From Streptomyces sp. MST-110588 (GTDB taxonomy: Bacteria > Actinomycetota > Actinomycetes > Streptomycetales > Streptomycetaceae), in NCBI RefSeq assembly GCF_022695595.1, contig NZ_CP074380.1:4943501-5007500 (forward strand): DNA of 64,000 bases. The letters run 5' to 3'. The translations under genes were made by a program, and so were the position numbers. Below, in pieces: positions 51,811-62,252 of this stretch. The notes beneath the pieces were generated by a model, which had not been told where the DNA came from, did no database searches, and saw only the letters and a program-made list of their open reading frames with translations. Positions within the stretch are counted from its first letter, which is position 1; each line of letters opens with the position of its first letter.

Positions 51811-52952
51811 ATGCTCGACGAGTCACTGCTCGACGCACCCGAAGCCCTGGCCCGGACCGACCGGTACGGGCTGCTGCGCGGCGTCGCCCAGTCCGGGGCC
51901 CGGGTCCGTACCGCCGCCCGGCACGCCGTCGAGGCCGGCATCCCGGGCCTGGAGCCCGATGGACGGCCCCGCGCCGTACTGGTCGCGGGTCCCGGACCGG
52001 CCGCCTCCTGCGTCGCCGACCTCTTCGGCGCCCTCGGCGGCGGAAGCTGCCCCGTCGTCCTGATCCGGCCCACCGGCGTCGCACCCCGCACCGGCGCCCT
52101 GCGCTGGGCCCTGCCCGGCTGGACCGGCCCGCTGGACCTGCTGCTCATCGCGGGGCCGGACGGCTCCGACCCGGGCCTGGCCGAGCTGATCGAACAGAGT
52201 TACCGCCGCGGCTGCTCGGTGGTCGGCGTCACCCCGGCCGGCTCGCCGCTGGCCGACGCCGTCGTCCAGGCCCGCGGACTGGCCGTTCCGCTGGCCACCA
52301 CCTCGTACGACACCGAGTTCGACATCGAGGGCGCGCCCCCGGCCGCCCCCGGCACCCTGTGGTCGCTGCTGATCCCGCTGCTCGCGCTGGCCGACCGCAT
52401 CGGCCTGCTCGACGCCCCGCCCGACGCGCTGGGCAAGCTCGCCGACCGCCTCGACCACGTCGCCGAGCGGTGCGGGCCCGCCGTCGCCACGTACACCAAC
52501 CCGGCCAAGACCCTGGCCGCCGAGCTCGCCGACGCACTGCCGCTGATCTGGACCGAAGGCACCGTCGCCGGGGCGATCGGCCGGCACTTCGCGACCGTAC
52601 TGACCGGCCTGGCCGGCCGGCCCGCGCTGGCCGCCGAGCTTCCCGAGGCGCTCACCGCGCACGGCACCCTCCTGGCCGGCGCGCTCGCGGCCGGCGCCGA
52701 CCCGGACGACTTCTTCCGCGACCGGGTCGAACAGCCCGCCCCCTGCACGCCCGCGCCGTGCTGCTGCGCGAGCGCGCCATGGGCCCGCTGTCCGCGGCGC
52801 CCGCCGCCCGCGAACTGGCCCAGGAGCGCGAGGTCGCGGTCAGCGAACTGGAGCCGGAGGACGGCAGCGCCCTGGAGTCCGCCGCCGAGCTGCTGGCCAT
52901 CACGGATTTCGCCGCCGTTTACCTGGCGCTCGCCGACACCGAGGCACCATGA
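51811..52952 (+). pseudogene. SIS-domain phosphomannose isomerase-like protein, frameshifted in this sequence
   Basis: The reading frame begins MLDESLLDAPEALARTDRYG and runs through two SIS-type halves (VLVAGPGPAASCVADLFGAL, SVVGVTPAGSPLADAVVQA, PLIWTEGTVAGAIGRHFATVL). It stays normal to FFRDRVEQPA. The last 70 residues (LHARAVLLRERAMGPLSAAP to LALADTEAP) lie in another frame. The shift falls at the C-run 52739-52743; one extra C restores a 380-residue protein like the C-terminal bifunctional phosphoglucose/phosphomannose isomerase family. As written, the frame runs on into a nonsense tail to 53022. ATG 51811 has GGAGGC upstream. Context between manB and manA suggests a mannose-phosphate role. 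A sequencing indel is likely. Confidence 0.85.
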
Positions 52953-53056
52953 ACGGCCGGGCCGGCCGGCCCGCTCCGCCCCTGTGAATCCGTCGCGCGG
53001 CACGCTCGTCCTGTGCACGTAGCACCATGGCTCGCCTTCCGCGCTCCCATACGCAG

Positions 53057-53091
53057 GCGTCATGCATCATGCGTCATGCGTCATGGGTCAC
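53057..53091. repeat. Five heptameric repeats (GCGTCAT)
   Basis: GCGTCAT, GCATCAT, GCGTCAT, GCGTCAT and GGGTCAC follow one another in the gap before manA. The rest of this 228-base gap is pyrimidine-rich with no clear signal apart from the manA ribosome site. Confidence 0.85.
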
Positions 53092-53180
53092 GCCCCGCGC
53101 CTCACTCTTCCCTCGCCCTTCCCTCACCGTCCCCTCGCCCTTTCCTTGCCTGTACGCATCACATGACAGGAACCCTCACC

Positions 53181-54467
53181 ATGGACCGCCTCGCGAACAC
53201 CGTGCGCCCCTACGCCTGGGGCTCCACCACCGCCCTCCCCGAGCTGCTCGGCACCGAGCCGACCGGTGAGCCGCAGGCCGAGATGTGGCTGGGCGCCCAC
53301 CCCGGCGCCCCCTCCCGTATCGACCGCGGCGCCGGCCCGGTCTCCCTGGCCGAGGTGATCGCCGCAGATCCGGAAGGCGAGCTGGGTCCCGATTCCGTAC
53401 GGGCCTTCGGCCCCCGGCTGCCGTTCCTCCTCAAGGTGCTCGCCGCCGGCTCCCCGCTGTCCCTCCAGGTCCACCCGGACCTGGCACAGGCCCGGGAGGG
53501 CTTCGCGGACGAGGAGAAGCGCGGTGTCCCCATAGGCGCCCCGCACCGCAACTACAAGGACGCCAACCACAAGCCCGAGCTGATCTGCGCCATCACGCCC
53601 TTCGAGGGGCTGTGCGGCTTCCGGCAGCCGGCCCGGACCGCCGAGCTGCTGGAGGGCCTGGGCGTCGACGACCTCAAGCCGTACGCCGACATCCTGCGCG
53701 CCGCCTCCGAGCAGGCCGCGCTACGCGAGGTCCTCACGGCCGTACTGAGCGCCGAGAAGGACATGATGGCCGCGACGGTGGAGCGGACCGCCGCCGCGGC
53801 GGACCGTCTGGCTGCCGCCGGCGGCCCGTACGCGGACGCGTACGCCGCCTGCGTCACCCTCGCCCGCCACCACCCGGGCGACCCGGGCGTCATCGCCGCC
53901 CTGCTCCTGAACCACATACGGCTGCGGCCCGGTGAGGCGCTCTTCCTCGGCGCGGGCGTCCCGCACGCCTACATCAGCGGCCTCGGCGTCGAGCTGATGG
54001 CGAACTCCGACAACGTGCTGCGCTGCGGACTGACGCCCAAGCACGTGGACGTGCCCGAGCTGCTGCGGGTGGTCCGCTTCGAGGCGCGGGACGCCGGCGT
54101 ACTGCACCCGGAGAAGGCGGAGGAGCCGGAGGAGTCGGAGAAGCCGGGGGAGCCGGGGGAGCTGGAGAAGCCGGGGGAGCCGGGGGAGCCGGGGCAGAGC
54201 GACGGTGAGGAGGTCTACCGGACGCCGACCGAGGAGTTCCGGCTCTCCCGCTTCGTCCTGGCGCCGGACGGCGAGGCGCGGGCGCTCCCCTCCCGTACGG
54301 CACAGATCCTGCTGTGCACGGCGGGGACGGCCACGGTGCGCGGCGCGGACGCCGGGAGGGAGGACGGACTGCGGCTCGCGCCGGGGGAGTCCGTCTACGT
54401 ACGTGCCGGCGAACGCGTGACCCTCTCCGGAGCGGGCACGGTCTTCAGGGCCACGGTCGTGGCGTGA
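53181..54467 (+). CDS. manA: Mannose-6-phosphate isomerase, class I
   Basis: A 428-residue zinc isomerase linking fructose-6- and mannose-6-phosphate. It starts DRLANTVRPYAWGSTTALPELLG. Zinc-site segments are LSLQVHPD, ANHKPELICAITPFEGLCGFR and LGAGVPHAYISGLGVELMANSDNVLRCGLTPKHVD. ATG 53181 has AGGAACCC upstream; ATG 53163 would add six residues. An acidic insert of about 35 residues built from EEPEES/KPGEPGE repeats (about 54115-54205) lies between the catalytic and C-terminal cupin domains and is probably a repeat-expanded surface loop. Followed by a ten-pair hairpin. Confidence 0.95.
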   Translation: MDRLANTVRPYAWGSTTALPELLGTEPTGEPQAEMWLGAHPGAPSRIDRGAGPVSLAEVIAADPEGELGPDSVRAFGPRLPFLLKVLAAGSPLSLQVHPDLAQAREGFADEEKRGVPIGAPHRNYKDANHKPELICAITPFEGLCGFRQPARTAELLEGLGVDDLKPYADILRAASEQAALREVLTAVLSAEKDMMAATVERTAAAADRLAAAGGPYADAYAACVTLARHHPGDPGVIAALLLNHIRLRPGEALFLGAGVPHAYISGLGVELMANSDNVLRCGLTPKHVDVPELLRVVRFEARDAGVLHPEKAEEPEESEKPGEPGELEKPGEPGEPGQSDGEEVYRTPTEEFRLSRFVLAPDGEARALPSRTAQILLCTAGTATVRGADAGREDGLRLAPGESVYVRAGERVTLSGAGTVFRATVVA

Positions 54468-54487
54468 CGGCGGTGGCGTCGGTGACG

Positions 54488-54513
54488 GCGGCGGGCCGCC
54501 TCCGGCCCGCCGC
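54488..54513. terminator. manA terminator hairpin
   Basis: GCGGCGGGCC and GGCCCGCCGC form a ten-pair stem around a six-base loop 20 bases after manA. Confidence 0.7.
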
Positions 54514-54605
54514 GCGGTGCGCCGGCCGGGCTGCGACAATGACCGCCGCACAGTGTTAAAGAGGCGGTAAAGACCGCTTGGTCGACGGAAGGACGTGCGG
54601 CACTT

Positions 54606-55565
54606 ATGAGCGCATCAGGCGGGACAAAGGCGATCGTCGCGGCGCTGGGCGCCAATCTGGCCATCGCCGTGGCCAAGTTCGTGGCGTTCGCCTTCAGCGG
54701 CTCCTCCTCGATGCTGGCCGAAGGCGTGCACTCCATCGCCGACTCCGGCAACCAGGGCCTGCTGCTGCTCGGCGGCAAGAAGGCCAAGCGCGCCGCCACC
54801 GCGGAACACCCCTTCGGCTACGGCCGTGAGCGCTACATCTACGGCTTCCTCGTCTCCATCGTCCTGTTCACCATCGGCGGTGTCTTCGCGCTCTACGAGG
54901 GCTACGAGAAGATCCGCGAACCGCACGAGCTGGACAACTGGTACTGGCCGGTCGGCGTCCTGATCTTCGCCACCATCGCCGAGGGCTTCTCCTTCCGTAC
55001 GGCCATCAAGGAGTCCAACGAACTGCGCGGCGAGCAGAGCTGGGCCCAGTTCGTCCGCCGCGCCAAGGCTCCCGAGCTGCCGGTCGTCCTCCTGGAGGAC
55101 TTCGGCGCGCTGATCGGTCTCGTCCTGGCGCTGGCCGGCGTCGGCCTCACCCTCGCCACCGGCAACGGTGTCTGGGACGGCATCGGCACGATGTGCATCG
55201 GCGCCCTCCTCGTCCTGATCGCCCTGGTCCTGGCCGCCGAGACCAAGTCGCTGCTCCTCGGCGAGGCCGCGGGCCCGGAGCAGGTCGCCAAGATCCGAGA
55301 GGCCGTGGTGGACGGCGACACCGTCACCCGCGTCATCCACATGCGCACCCTCCACCTGGGGCCGGAGGAACTGCTGGTCGCCGCCAAGATCGCGGTACGG
55401 CACGACGACACCGCCAAGGAGGTCGCGGACGCGATCAACGCGGCCGAGGACCGGATCCGTGCGGCGGTACCGATCGCCCGGGTGATCTACCTGGAGCCGG
55501 ACATCTTCAGCGAGGCCGCCGCGGCGGCGGGCGACAACCCCTCCAAGGTCCCGGGCGGCCAGTGA
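54606..55565 (+). CDS. Cation diffusion facilitator transporter
   Basis: A 319-residue CDF protein, exporting divalent metals such as zinc or cobalt in exchange for protons. Helix 2 has MLAEGVHSIADSGNQGLLLLG, with the site residues H and D; EHPFGYGRERYIYGFL follows. Helix 5 has VLLEDFGALIGLVLALAGVGL, with the second E/D pair. The C-terminal cytoplasmic ferredoxin-like domain (about 210-305) includes RVIHMRTLHLGPEELLVAAKI. ATG 54606 has GGAAGGACG somewhat upstream. It is convergent with the PTS gene; a bidirectional hairpin lies between them. Metal specificity cannot be assigned. Confidence 0.93.
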   Translation: MSASGGTKAIVAALGANLAIAVAKFVAFAFSGSSSMLAEGVHSIADSGNQGLLLLGGKKAKRAATAEHPFGYGRERYIYGFLVSIVLFTIGGVFALYEGYEKIREPHELDNWYWPVGVLIFATIAEGFSFRTAIKESNELRGEQSWAQFVRRAKAPELPVVLLEDFGALIGLVLALAGVGLTLATGNGVWDGIGTMCIGALLVLIALVLAAETKSLLLGEAAGPEQVAKIREAVVDGDTVTRVIHMRTLHLGPEELLVAAKIAVRHDDTAKEVADAINAAEDRIRAAVPIARVIYLEPDIFSEAAAAAGDNPSKVPGGQ

Positions 55566-55729
55566 ACCGGCCCCCGTCCCGGCCCCTGCCACCGCGCGGC
55601 CAGTAATCCGGCGCTACCCCCCGGGCAACGCCACATCCCCGGGCAACGCCACATCCCGGCCAACGCCGAAGCTCGGACAACGCATCCGACGGCGCAGGGG
55701 ACAGCGAGTCCGACAGCGCATCCGAAAGC

Positions 55730-55768
55730 GGGCCCCGCACCGTCCGGTCACCCGACGGCGCGGGGCCC
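55730..55768. terminator. Bidirectional hairpin terminator
   Basis: GGGCCCCGC-A-CCGTC pairs with GACGG-C-GCGGGGCCC (one mismatch) around a nine-base loop between the convergent transporter and PTS genes. Just before it the gap has CCCGGGCAACGCCACAT repeated twice. Confidence 0.8.
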
Positions 55769-55851
55769 GTCGCCTACTGCACTTCACCCACGATCTCTCC
55801 TGTCACTGCACCCCCACCACACCCCCTGAATCTCCTCCCCCTACATCTCCC

Positions 55852-58083
55852 CTACATCTCCTTCTGCTGGATCTCGCCCAGCACCCGGAGGACCGCCGCC
55901 GTGTCCGGCGCGCCCCGCAGCCGCTCCCGGAACCCGTCGTCCATCAGCCTGCGCGAGAGCAGTGCCAGGATGCGCAGATGCTCGTCACCGGCGGCGGACC
56001 GCGGTACCGCGATCATGAAGACGAGCCGGGCCGGCGTGCCGTCCAGGGAGCCCCAGTCGATGCCGTCCGCCGCCGCCGAGCGGGCGAAGCCGACGACCGG
56101 CGACGTGACCGCGTCCGTCTTGGCGTGCGGGATCGCTATCTCCTCGCCGAGGCCGGTACTGCCCTGCGCCTCGCGCGCCAGCGCGACCCGTACCAGCTCG
56201 GCCACGTCCGCGACCCTCCCACTGCCCGCCAGCAGCTCGGCCATCTCGCGGATCGCCGCCTCCTTCTCCGTGGCGTCCAGCCGCACCTTGACGGTCGCCT
56301 CACTCAGATACCCGGACAACACCTCACCGCCGCCCGCTCCCACGTCCGCGCTCGTGCCGGCATCCGCGCCCGCCTCGGTGTCCGTGGCTGCCCCGGCGTC
56401 CGTACTCGCCCCGGCATCGGTGCCCGCGCCTGTGCCCGTACGCGTACGAGGCCCCGAGACCGACCCGGCACCGGCGCCGGCACCCGAATCCGCGCCCGAA
56501 TCCACACCAGCCCCCACCCTGGCCCCCGCCAGTACGCCGACCGGCACCGGCTCGCTCACCGGCACCGGCCCCGTGGCGCCCTCCTTCTTGCGCCCGGACA
56601 GGTCGACCAGCGCAATGGTGGCGAGCGCCGTCACCACCGTGCCGGCCACCACGGCCAGGAAGAACGCCGGCACCGAGCCCACCGCGCCGAGCACCGCCAC
56701 GATCGGACCGCCGTGTGGCACCGCGTCCTTGACTCCGGCCATCCCCGCGACCGCGCCGGCCACCGCGCCGCCCAGCATGTTCGCCGGAATGACCTGTGCC
56801 GGGCGCGCCGCGGCGAACGGTATCGCGCCCTCGGATATGCCGAAGAGCCCCATGAACAGCGCCGCCATCCCGGTCTCCCGCTCCTGCTCGGAGTAGAGCC
56901 GTCGGCGGATCAGCGTGGCCAGGCCCTGTCCGAGCGGCATGACCGGGATCGCGGCAGCACACATCCCCATCACCGTCTGGTTGCCCGACGCGATCAGACC
57001 CGAGCCGAACAGGAACGCGGTCTTGTTGACCGGCCCGCCCATGTCGAAGGCGATCATCAGCCCGAGCACCGCGCCGAGCAGGACCGCGCTGGAACCGGTC
57101 ATCCCGGCGAGCCAGTCGGTCAGATGCGTGAAGACCCAGGAGATCGGTCTGCCGATGACGTAGATGAAGAACAGCCCCAGCGCCGTCGTCGCCACGACCG
57201 GGATCACGATCACCGGCATGATCGGCCGGGCGAACTTCGGCACCTCGACCTTCTTGATCCACGACACCAGGTAACCGGCCAGGAAGCCGGTGACGATGGC
57301 CCCGATGAAGCCCGCCCCTGCCTTGGAGTCGTACAACTCGCCGGTGTTGGCCAGCCACCCGCCGATCACGCCCGGTACCAGCGCCGGCCGGTCCGCGATG
57401 GCGTAGGCGATGTAGCCGGAGAGGATCGGCACCATCAGCTTGAACCCGATGACACCGATGTCGTTCACATGCGCCCAGAACGAGCCCTTGGGGATGACCA
57501 TGCCCTCCGGGGTGGCGTGACCGCCCAGCGCGAGGGACACGGCGATCAGCAGCCCGCCGACGACCACGAACGGGATCATGTAGCTGACGCCGTTCATCAG
57601 CGCCTTGTACGTGGCCCCGCGTCCCTTCCCGCCGCCGCCCGCCACGGGCCCGGCCGCGCCGCCCGCACCATCACCGCTGCCGTCACCGCCCCTGCCCGTG
57701 CCACCATCATGGCTGTCACCACCATGCACAGGAGCGCTCAGCACCCGCCCGATCAGCTCCTCGGGATGGTGAATCCCCTCGGCAACGCCGACCACCAGCA
57801 GCTTCTTGCCGACGAAGCGGGCCGTATCGACATTCTTGTCCGCCGCGACAATGATCCCGTCGGCGTCTCTGACATCGTTGTCAGACAGCACGTTCTCGGC
57901 CCCGATCGAGCCCTGGGTCTCCACCTTCATCTCATGCCCGAGAGCCTCGGCGGCCTGCGCCAGTTTCTCGGCGGCCATGTACGTATGGGCTATGCCGGTC
58001 GGGCAGGCGGTCACAGCAAGCAGCTTCAGCCGCCGCCCGCCCGTCCCCGCACCCTTGAGGGGATCGGCTGGACTGGTGGTCAC
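55852..58083 (-). CDS. Fructose-family PTS enzyme II, fused B-C-A
   Basis: A 743-residue sugar phosphotransferase. EIIB (about 15-115) has the phospho-Cys in VTACPTGIAHTYMAAEKLAQ. EIIC (about 155-500) has about nine helices (SYMIPFVVVGGLLIAVSLAL, MAGMTGSSAVLLGAVLGLMIAFDMGGPVNK). EIIA (about 595-743) has the phospho-His in EIAIPHAKTDAV. The C-A linker is about 75 residues of Ala/Gly/Thr/Asp repeats (GAGTDAGASTDAGAATD), far longer than usual. GTG 58083 follows AAGGAGAACCAC, an ideal ribosome site. Substrate is fructose or mannose-type. No fruK or DeoR regulator is adjacent, unlike the usual fru operon, so it may be an extra copy. Its position between CDF and sahH looks like an insertion. Confidence 0.92.
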   Translation of the reverse strand: MTTSPADPLKGAGTGGRRLKLLAVTACPTGIAHTYMAAEKLAQAAEALGHEMKVETQGSIGAENVLSDNDVRDADGIIVAADKNVDTARFVGKKLLVVGVAEGIHHPEELIGRVLSAPVHGGDSHDGGTGRGGDGSGDGAGGAAGPVAGGGGKGRGATYKALMNGVSYMIPFVVVGGLLIAVSLALGGHATPEGMVIPKGSFWAHVNDIGVIGFKLMVPILSGYIAYAIADRPALVPGVIGGWLANTGELYDSKAGAGFIGAIVTGFLAGYLVSWIKKVEVPKFARPIMPVIVIPVVATTALGLFFIYVIGRPISWVFTHLTDWLAGMTGSSAVLLGAVLGLMIAFDMGGPVNKTAFLFGSGLIASGNQTVMGMCAAAIPVMPLGQGLATLIRRRLYSEQERETGMAALFMGLFGISEGAIPFAAARPAQVIPANMLGGAVAGAVAGMAGVKDAVPHGGPIVAVLGAVGSVPAFFLAVVAGTVVTALATIALVDLSGRKKEGATGPVPVSEPVPVGVLAGARVGAGVDSGADSGAGAGAGSVSGPRTRTGTGAGTDAGASTDAGAATDTEAGADAGTSADVGAGGGEVLSGYLSEATVKVRLDATEKEAAIREMAELLAGSGRVADVAELVRVALAREAQGSTGLGEEIAIPHAKTDAVTSPVVGFARSAAADGIDWGSLDGTPARLVFMIAVPRSAAGDEHLRILALLSRRLMDDGFRERLRGAPDTAAVLRVLGEIQQKEM

Positions 58084-58254
58084 GTGGTTCTCCTTAACGA
58101 ACGTCCGCGCGAGCCCGTAGGACCGTCCCGCGCCTCCCGCATCCTGCAACACCCACCGTCCGGATCAAAGAGCCTCACCCCACTCCCCGTCCCCCGCACA
58201 CCGACCCGCCCCCAAGACACCCGGCAAACCCCTCGAACCCCTCACACCCCTCGC

Positions 58255-58400
58255 AGCCCCCACCGAGCCGCAGCCACTACCGCCCCACTGAGCCCACCCC
58301 CTCGCAGCTCCCACCGAACCCGCAGCCTCTACCGCTCCCACCGATCCCACACCCCTCACCGCCCCCATCGAACCCGCAGCCCTCGCGCCCCCATCACCTC
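58255..58400. repeat. Degenerate proline-codon-like repeats in the PTS-sahH gap
   Basis: The 736-base gap between the divergent PTS and sahH genes contains imperfect repeats of CCCACCGAACCCGCAGCC (58255-58400). No gene with family support is seen here. A -10-like TAGATT at 58622-58627 may serve sahH, leaving a leader of nearly 190 bases. I found no match to the SAH riboswitch consensus. Confidence 0.5.
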
Positions 58401-58819
58401 CCACCAGGCCCGCCGACCTCGCCACCCCCGCCGAGCACCCCATCCGGCCGAAAAAATCTGCCGACCCCGCCCGGCCGGGAAATCCGCCGCGCTCCCTTCT
58501 CGCAACAGCGGCGGACAAGGCCGCAGATGGGGACGTGCACCACCGCGCCAGGCCGCTCCCGCGCCGCCCCGCACCGCGTCCGGCCGACGAATACGGGCTG
58601 GGGTTCGCCGGGCCCGTCGGTGTAGATTCGAAGCCAGTGCCAGACGTCGCTGCTGATGGCGGTCGGGCGGCTCGCCCCGCGGGCCGGCCGAGGGAGAGAG
58701 GGCCTCCGACGGACTGCGCTGCGGCCAGGGGAGTGGTGTGTCCGCATGGCGTACGCTCCCGCCTGCCCGCGCCGCAGACTGCCAGACGAATCCACCCTCG
58801 ACGTCGAGGAGCAGCTCGA

Positions 58820-60277
<1,458 letters not shown>

Positions 60278-60331
60278 TCCACCACCGACCGCCCCCGGTC
60301 CCCGACCGACCGGACCCCGCAGCCGGTGACC

Positions 60332-60361
60332 CAGGCCCCCGCCCACCCGGGCGGGGGCCTG
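60332..60361. terminator. ahcY terminator hairpin
   Basis: A perfect 13-base-pair stem (CAGGCCCCCGCCC with GGGCGGGGGCCTG) has an ACCC loop, 55 bases after the ahcY stop. Confidence 0.85.
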
Positions 60362-60391
60362 GCCCGTACAGGCCCCTGACAAGGACCCGCC

Positions 60392-61006
60392 ATGCCCCGC
60401 GGCCGTTACTCCCTCCACGACCCGCACGATCACACCCCCCTCGGTGAAGAGCACTTCCACTGCGCCACAGGCCCCTCCGGCTGGCGCTACGTCTCCCAGA
60501 TCACCCGCCCCTCCGGCGACCACGCCGGCTCCGTCGACCTCACCCTCGACGCCCTCGGCCGCCCCCTCCGTCTCGAACTCCACGCCGCCGCCTGGCAGGT
60601 ACGCGGTGCCGCGCTCGACGGTGTCACCTGGGTCCGTACCGACCCCACCGGCGCCCACGCCACCGAAGGCAACGTCCCCGCCCACGCCTTCACCGGCACT
60701 TCCCCCGCCTTCCTCGTCGCCACCGCCCGGCTGCTGCGCCCGGCCCTCGGCTCCGGAGCCGTCCGTACCCGGCTCGTCGCCTTCACACCCCCCGTCCTCG
60801 CCCCCCGCACGCTCGACCAGTCCTGGACCTTGCTGAACAGCACAGCACACGCCACTGACAACGGGGTGCTGACGGTGGAGGAATACCAGGTCAACGACCT
60901 TGAGACGGGCGAACAGCACGCCGTGCACCTCGCCGGCGACGTCGTCCTGTCCGCCCCGGGCATCGAGCTGGAAGACCTCCAATCCCCGCCCTCGGTCTTC
61001 GACTGA
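60392..61006 (+). CDS. Conserved hypothetical protein downstream of ahcY
   Basis: A 204-residue protein that I do not recognise as a named family. It begins MPRGRYSLHDPHDHTPLGEEHFHCATGP, with many His residues in the first 25. It continues as an apparently all-beta protein (GSVDLTLDALGRPLRLEL, AFTGTSPAFLVATARLL, GVLTVEEYQVNDLETGEQHAVHLAGDVVLSA). The layout resembles a barrel for a hydrophobic ligand, and HFHC may bind a metal. There is no signal peptide. ATG 60392 has AAGGACCCGCC upstream. It follows ahcY after a hairpin and ends before the convergent RDD gene. Function is unknown. Confidence 0.78.
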   Translation: MPRGRYSLHDPHDHTPLGEEHFHCATGPSGWRYVSQITRPSGDHAGSVDLTLDALGRPLRLELHAAAWQVRGAALDGVTWVRTDPTGAHATEGNVPAHAFTGTSPAFLVATARLLRPALGSGAVRTRLVAFTPPVLAPRTLDQSWTLLNSTAHATDNGVLTVEEYQVNDLETGEQHAVHLAGDVVLSAPGIELEDLQSPPSVFD

Positions 61007-61081
61007 CCGAGCCCTCGGCAGTTTCTCCGCGCGTCCGGTTCTCCCCGCGTCCGGCCCCGGTCGCCCGTCCCGCCCCGCGGC

Positions 61082-62089
61082 TCACACGGGCGGCGCGAAC
61101 CCCGTACGCGACACCGCCGTCCCACCGGCCGCCGGCACCGGCCCGGACGCGGCACCGGACGCCGCTCCGTCCACCGGCTCGGCCATCGGCCCGGACACAC
61201 CCCCGTCCACCGGCTTCGACGCCGCCCCGCCGTTCATCGGCCCGTAGCCGGCCACCCCATACGGCGCCCCCGGCACCGGCACGGCCACCGAAGGCCCTCC
61301 GCCGGGCCCGTGCGCCACCACGGACGGAACGCCCAGCGGAGCCCCGAAAGCCCGCTGCGCCTCCCGCGTCTGCCGCTCACCGACCACCGCCGCCAGATAG
61401 GCCGCCGCGGACACCCCCGCCGGCACCGAAGCGCCCGTCCACCCCACGAGGTCTCCGGCCAGCCGTCCCGCCATCGCGCCGCCGACCTGCGGATCGAGCT
61501 GCCGGACCCGCGCGAGGTACTGCCGGACCGTCAGCCACCACCCGTCCGGCACCCGCGACAGATCCAGCGCCGCGAGTTCCGCTGCCAGCCACGGCGGAGG
61601 CGGCGGCAGTGCCGGTGCCGCCCGATGAGCGGGTATCCGCTCCCGTACGACCAGGGTCCCCGCGAAGACGTCCCCCAGCCGCCGCCCCCGCGCCGACACC
61701 AAAGAGGCGATACAGGCCACCACACCCATCGTCAGTACGAGCTCGATGGCACCCATCGCCCCGCGCACCAGCGCGTGCCGGAACCGGATCGGCCCGCCGT
61801 CCTCCCGCACCACGCGCAGCCCGCAGGCCAGCTTCCCCAGGGAACGCCCACGGCTCAGCGTCTCGACCGCGATGGGCACCCCGACCAGCACCAGGACGAA
61901 CGTGGCCACCGACACCGCCGCCACCGCCGCCTCGTCCAGAGACGCGGTGGCGCTCAGCAACAGCACCGTCGCCCCGACGTACGCACTCCAGGAGACGGCC
62001 AGGTCGATGAGCACGGCCAGGGCCCGGCTCGGCAGCCTGGCCGGCCGCAGCCCCAGCACCACCGCTTCACCCGTCACCAGCTCGCTCAT
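61082..62089 (-). CDS. RDD family membrane protein
   Basis: A 335-residue protein. Residues about 10-165 form the RDD domain with three or four helices: LPSRALAVLIDLAVSWSAYVG carries the R-D motif, and SLGKLACGLRVVREDGGPIRFRHALVRG and GRRLGDVFAGTLVV follow. The second half is a cytoplasmic helical region (WLAAELAALDLSRVPDGWW) and a Gly/Pro/Val-rich tail. ATG 62089 has GGAGGGG upstream. It is divergent from the SpoIIM-like gene at 62253; the two families often pair in actinobacteria, next to DUF58 and MoxR genes. The transported substrate, if any, is unknown. Confidence 0.9.
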   Translation of the reverse strand: MSELVTGEAVVLGLRPARLPSRALAVLIDLAVSWSAYVGATVLLLSATASLDEAAVAAVSVATFVLVLVGVPIAVETLSRGRSLGKLACGLRVVREDGGPIRFRHALVRGAMGAIELVLTMGVVACIASLVSARGRRLGDVFAGTLVVRERIPAHRAAPALPPPPPWLAAELAALDLSRVPDGWWLTVRQYLARVRQLDPQVGGAMAGRLAGDLVGWTGASVPAGVSAAAYLAAVVGERQTREAQRAFGAPLGVPSVVAHGPGGGPSVAVPVPGAPYGVAGYGPMNGGAASKPVDGGVSGPMAEPVDGAASGAASGPVPAAGGTAVSRTGFAPPV

Positions 62090-62252
62090 ACGCGCTACCC
62101 CTCCGTTCCCCGGTTTCCCGGTGCCCCGGCCCCTCGGCATCCGAAACCGAGCGCCGTACGAACCCTCGCCCGCCCCGCCGCCGGTCCGACCAGTCTGCCA
62201 AGCTGACAGCACACCCACCGCCACCGCACGGCGCCGCGAGGAGCGACATTCC

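Noticed and set aside
58585..58819. SAH riboswitch upstream of ahcY
   Set aside because: The leader is long, but I could not find the conserved core of the SAH riboswitch; a covariance search would decide.
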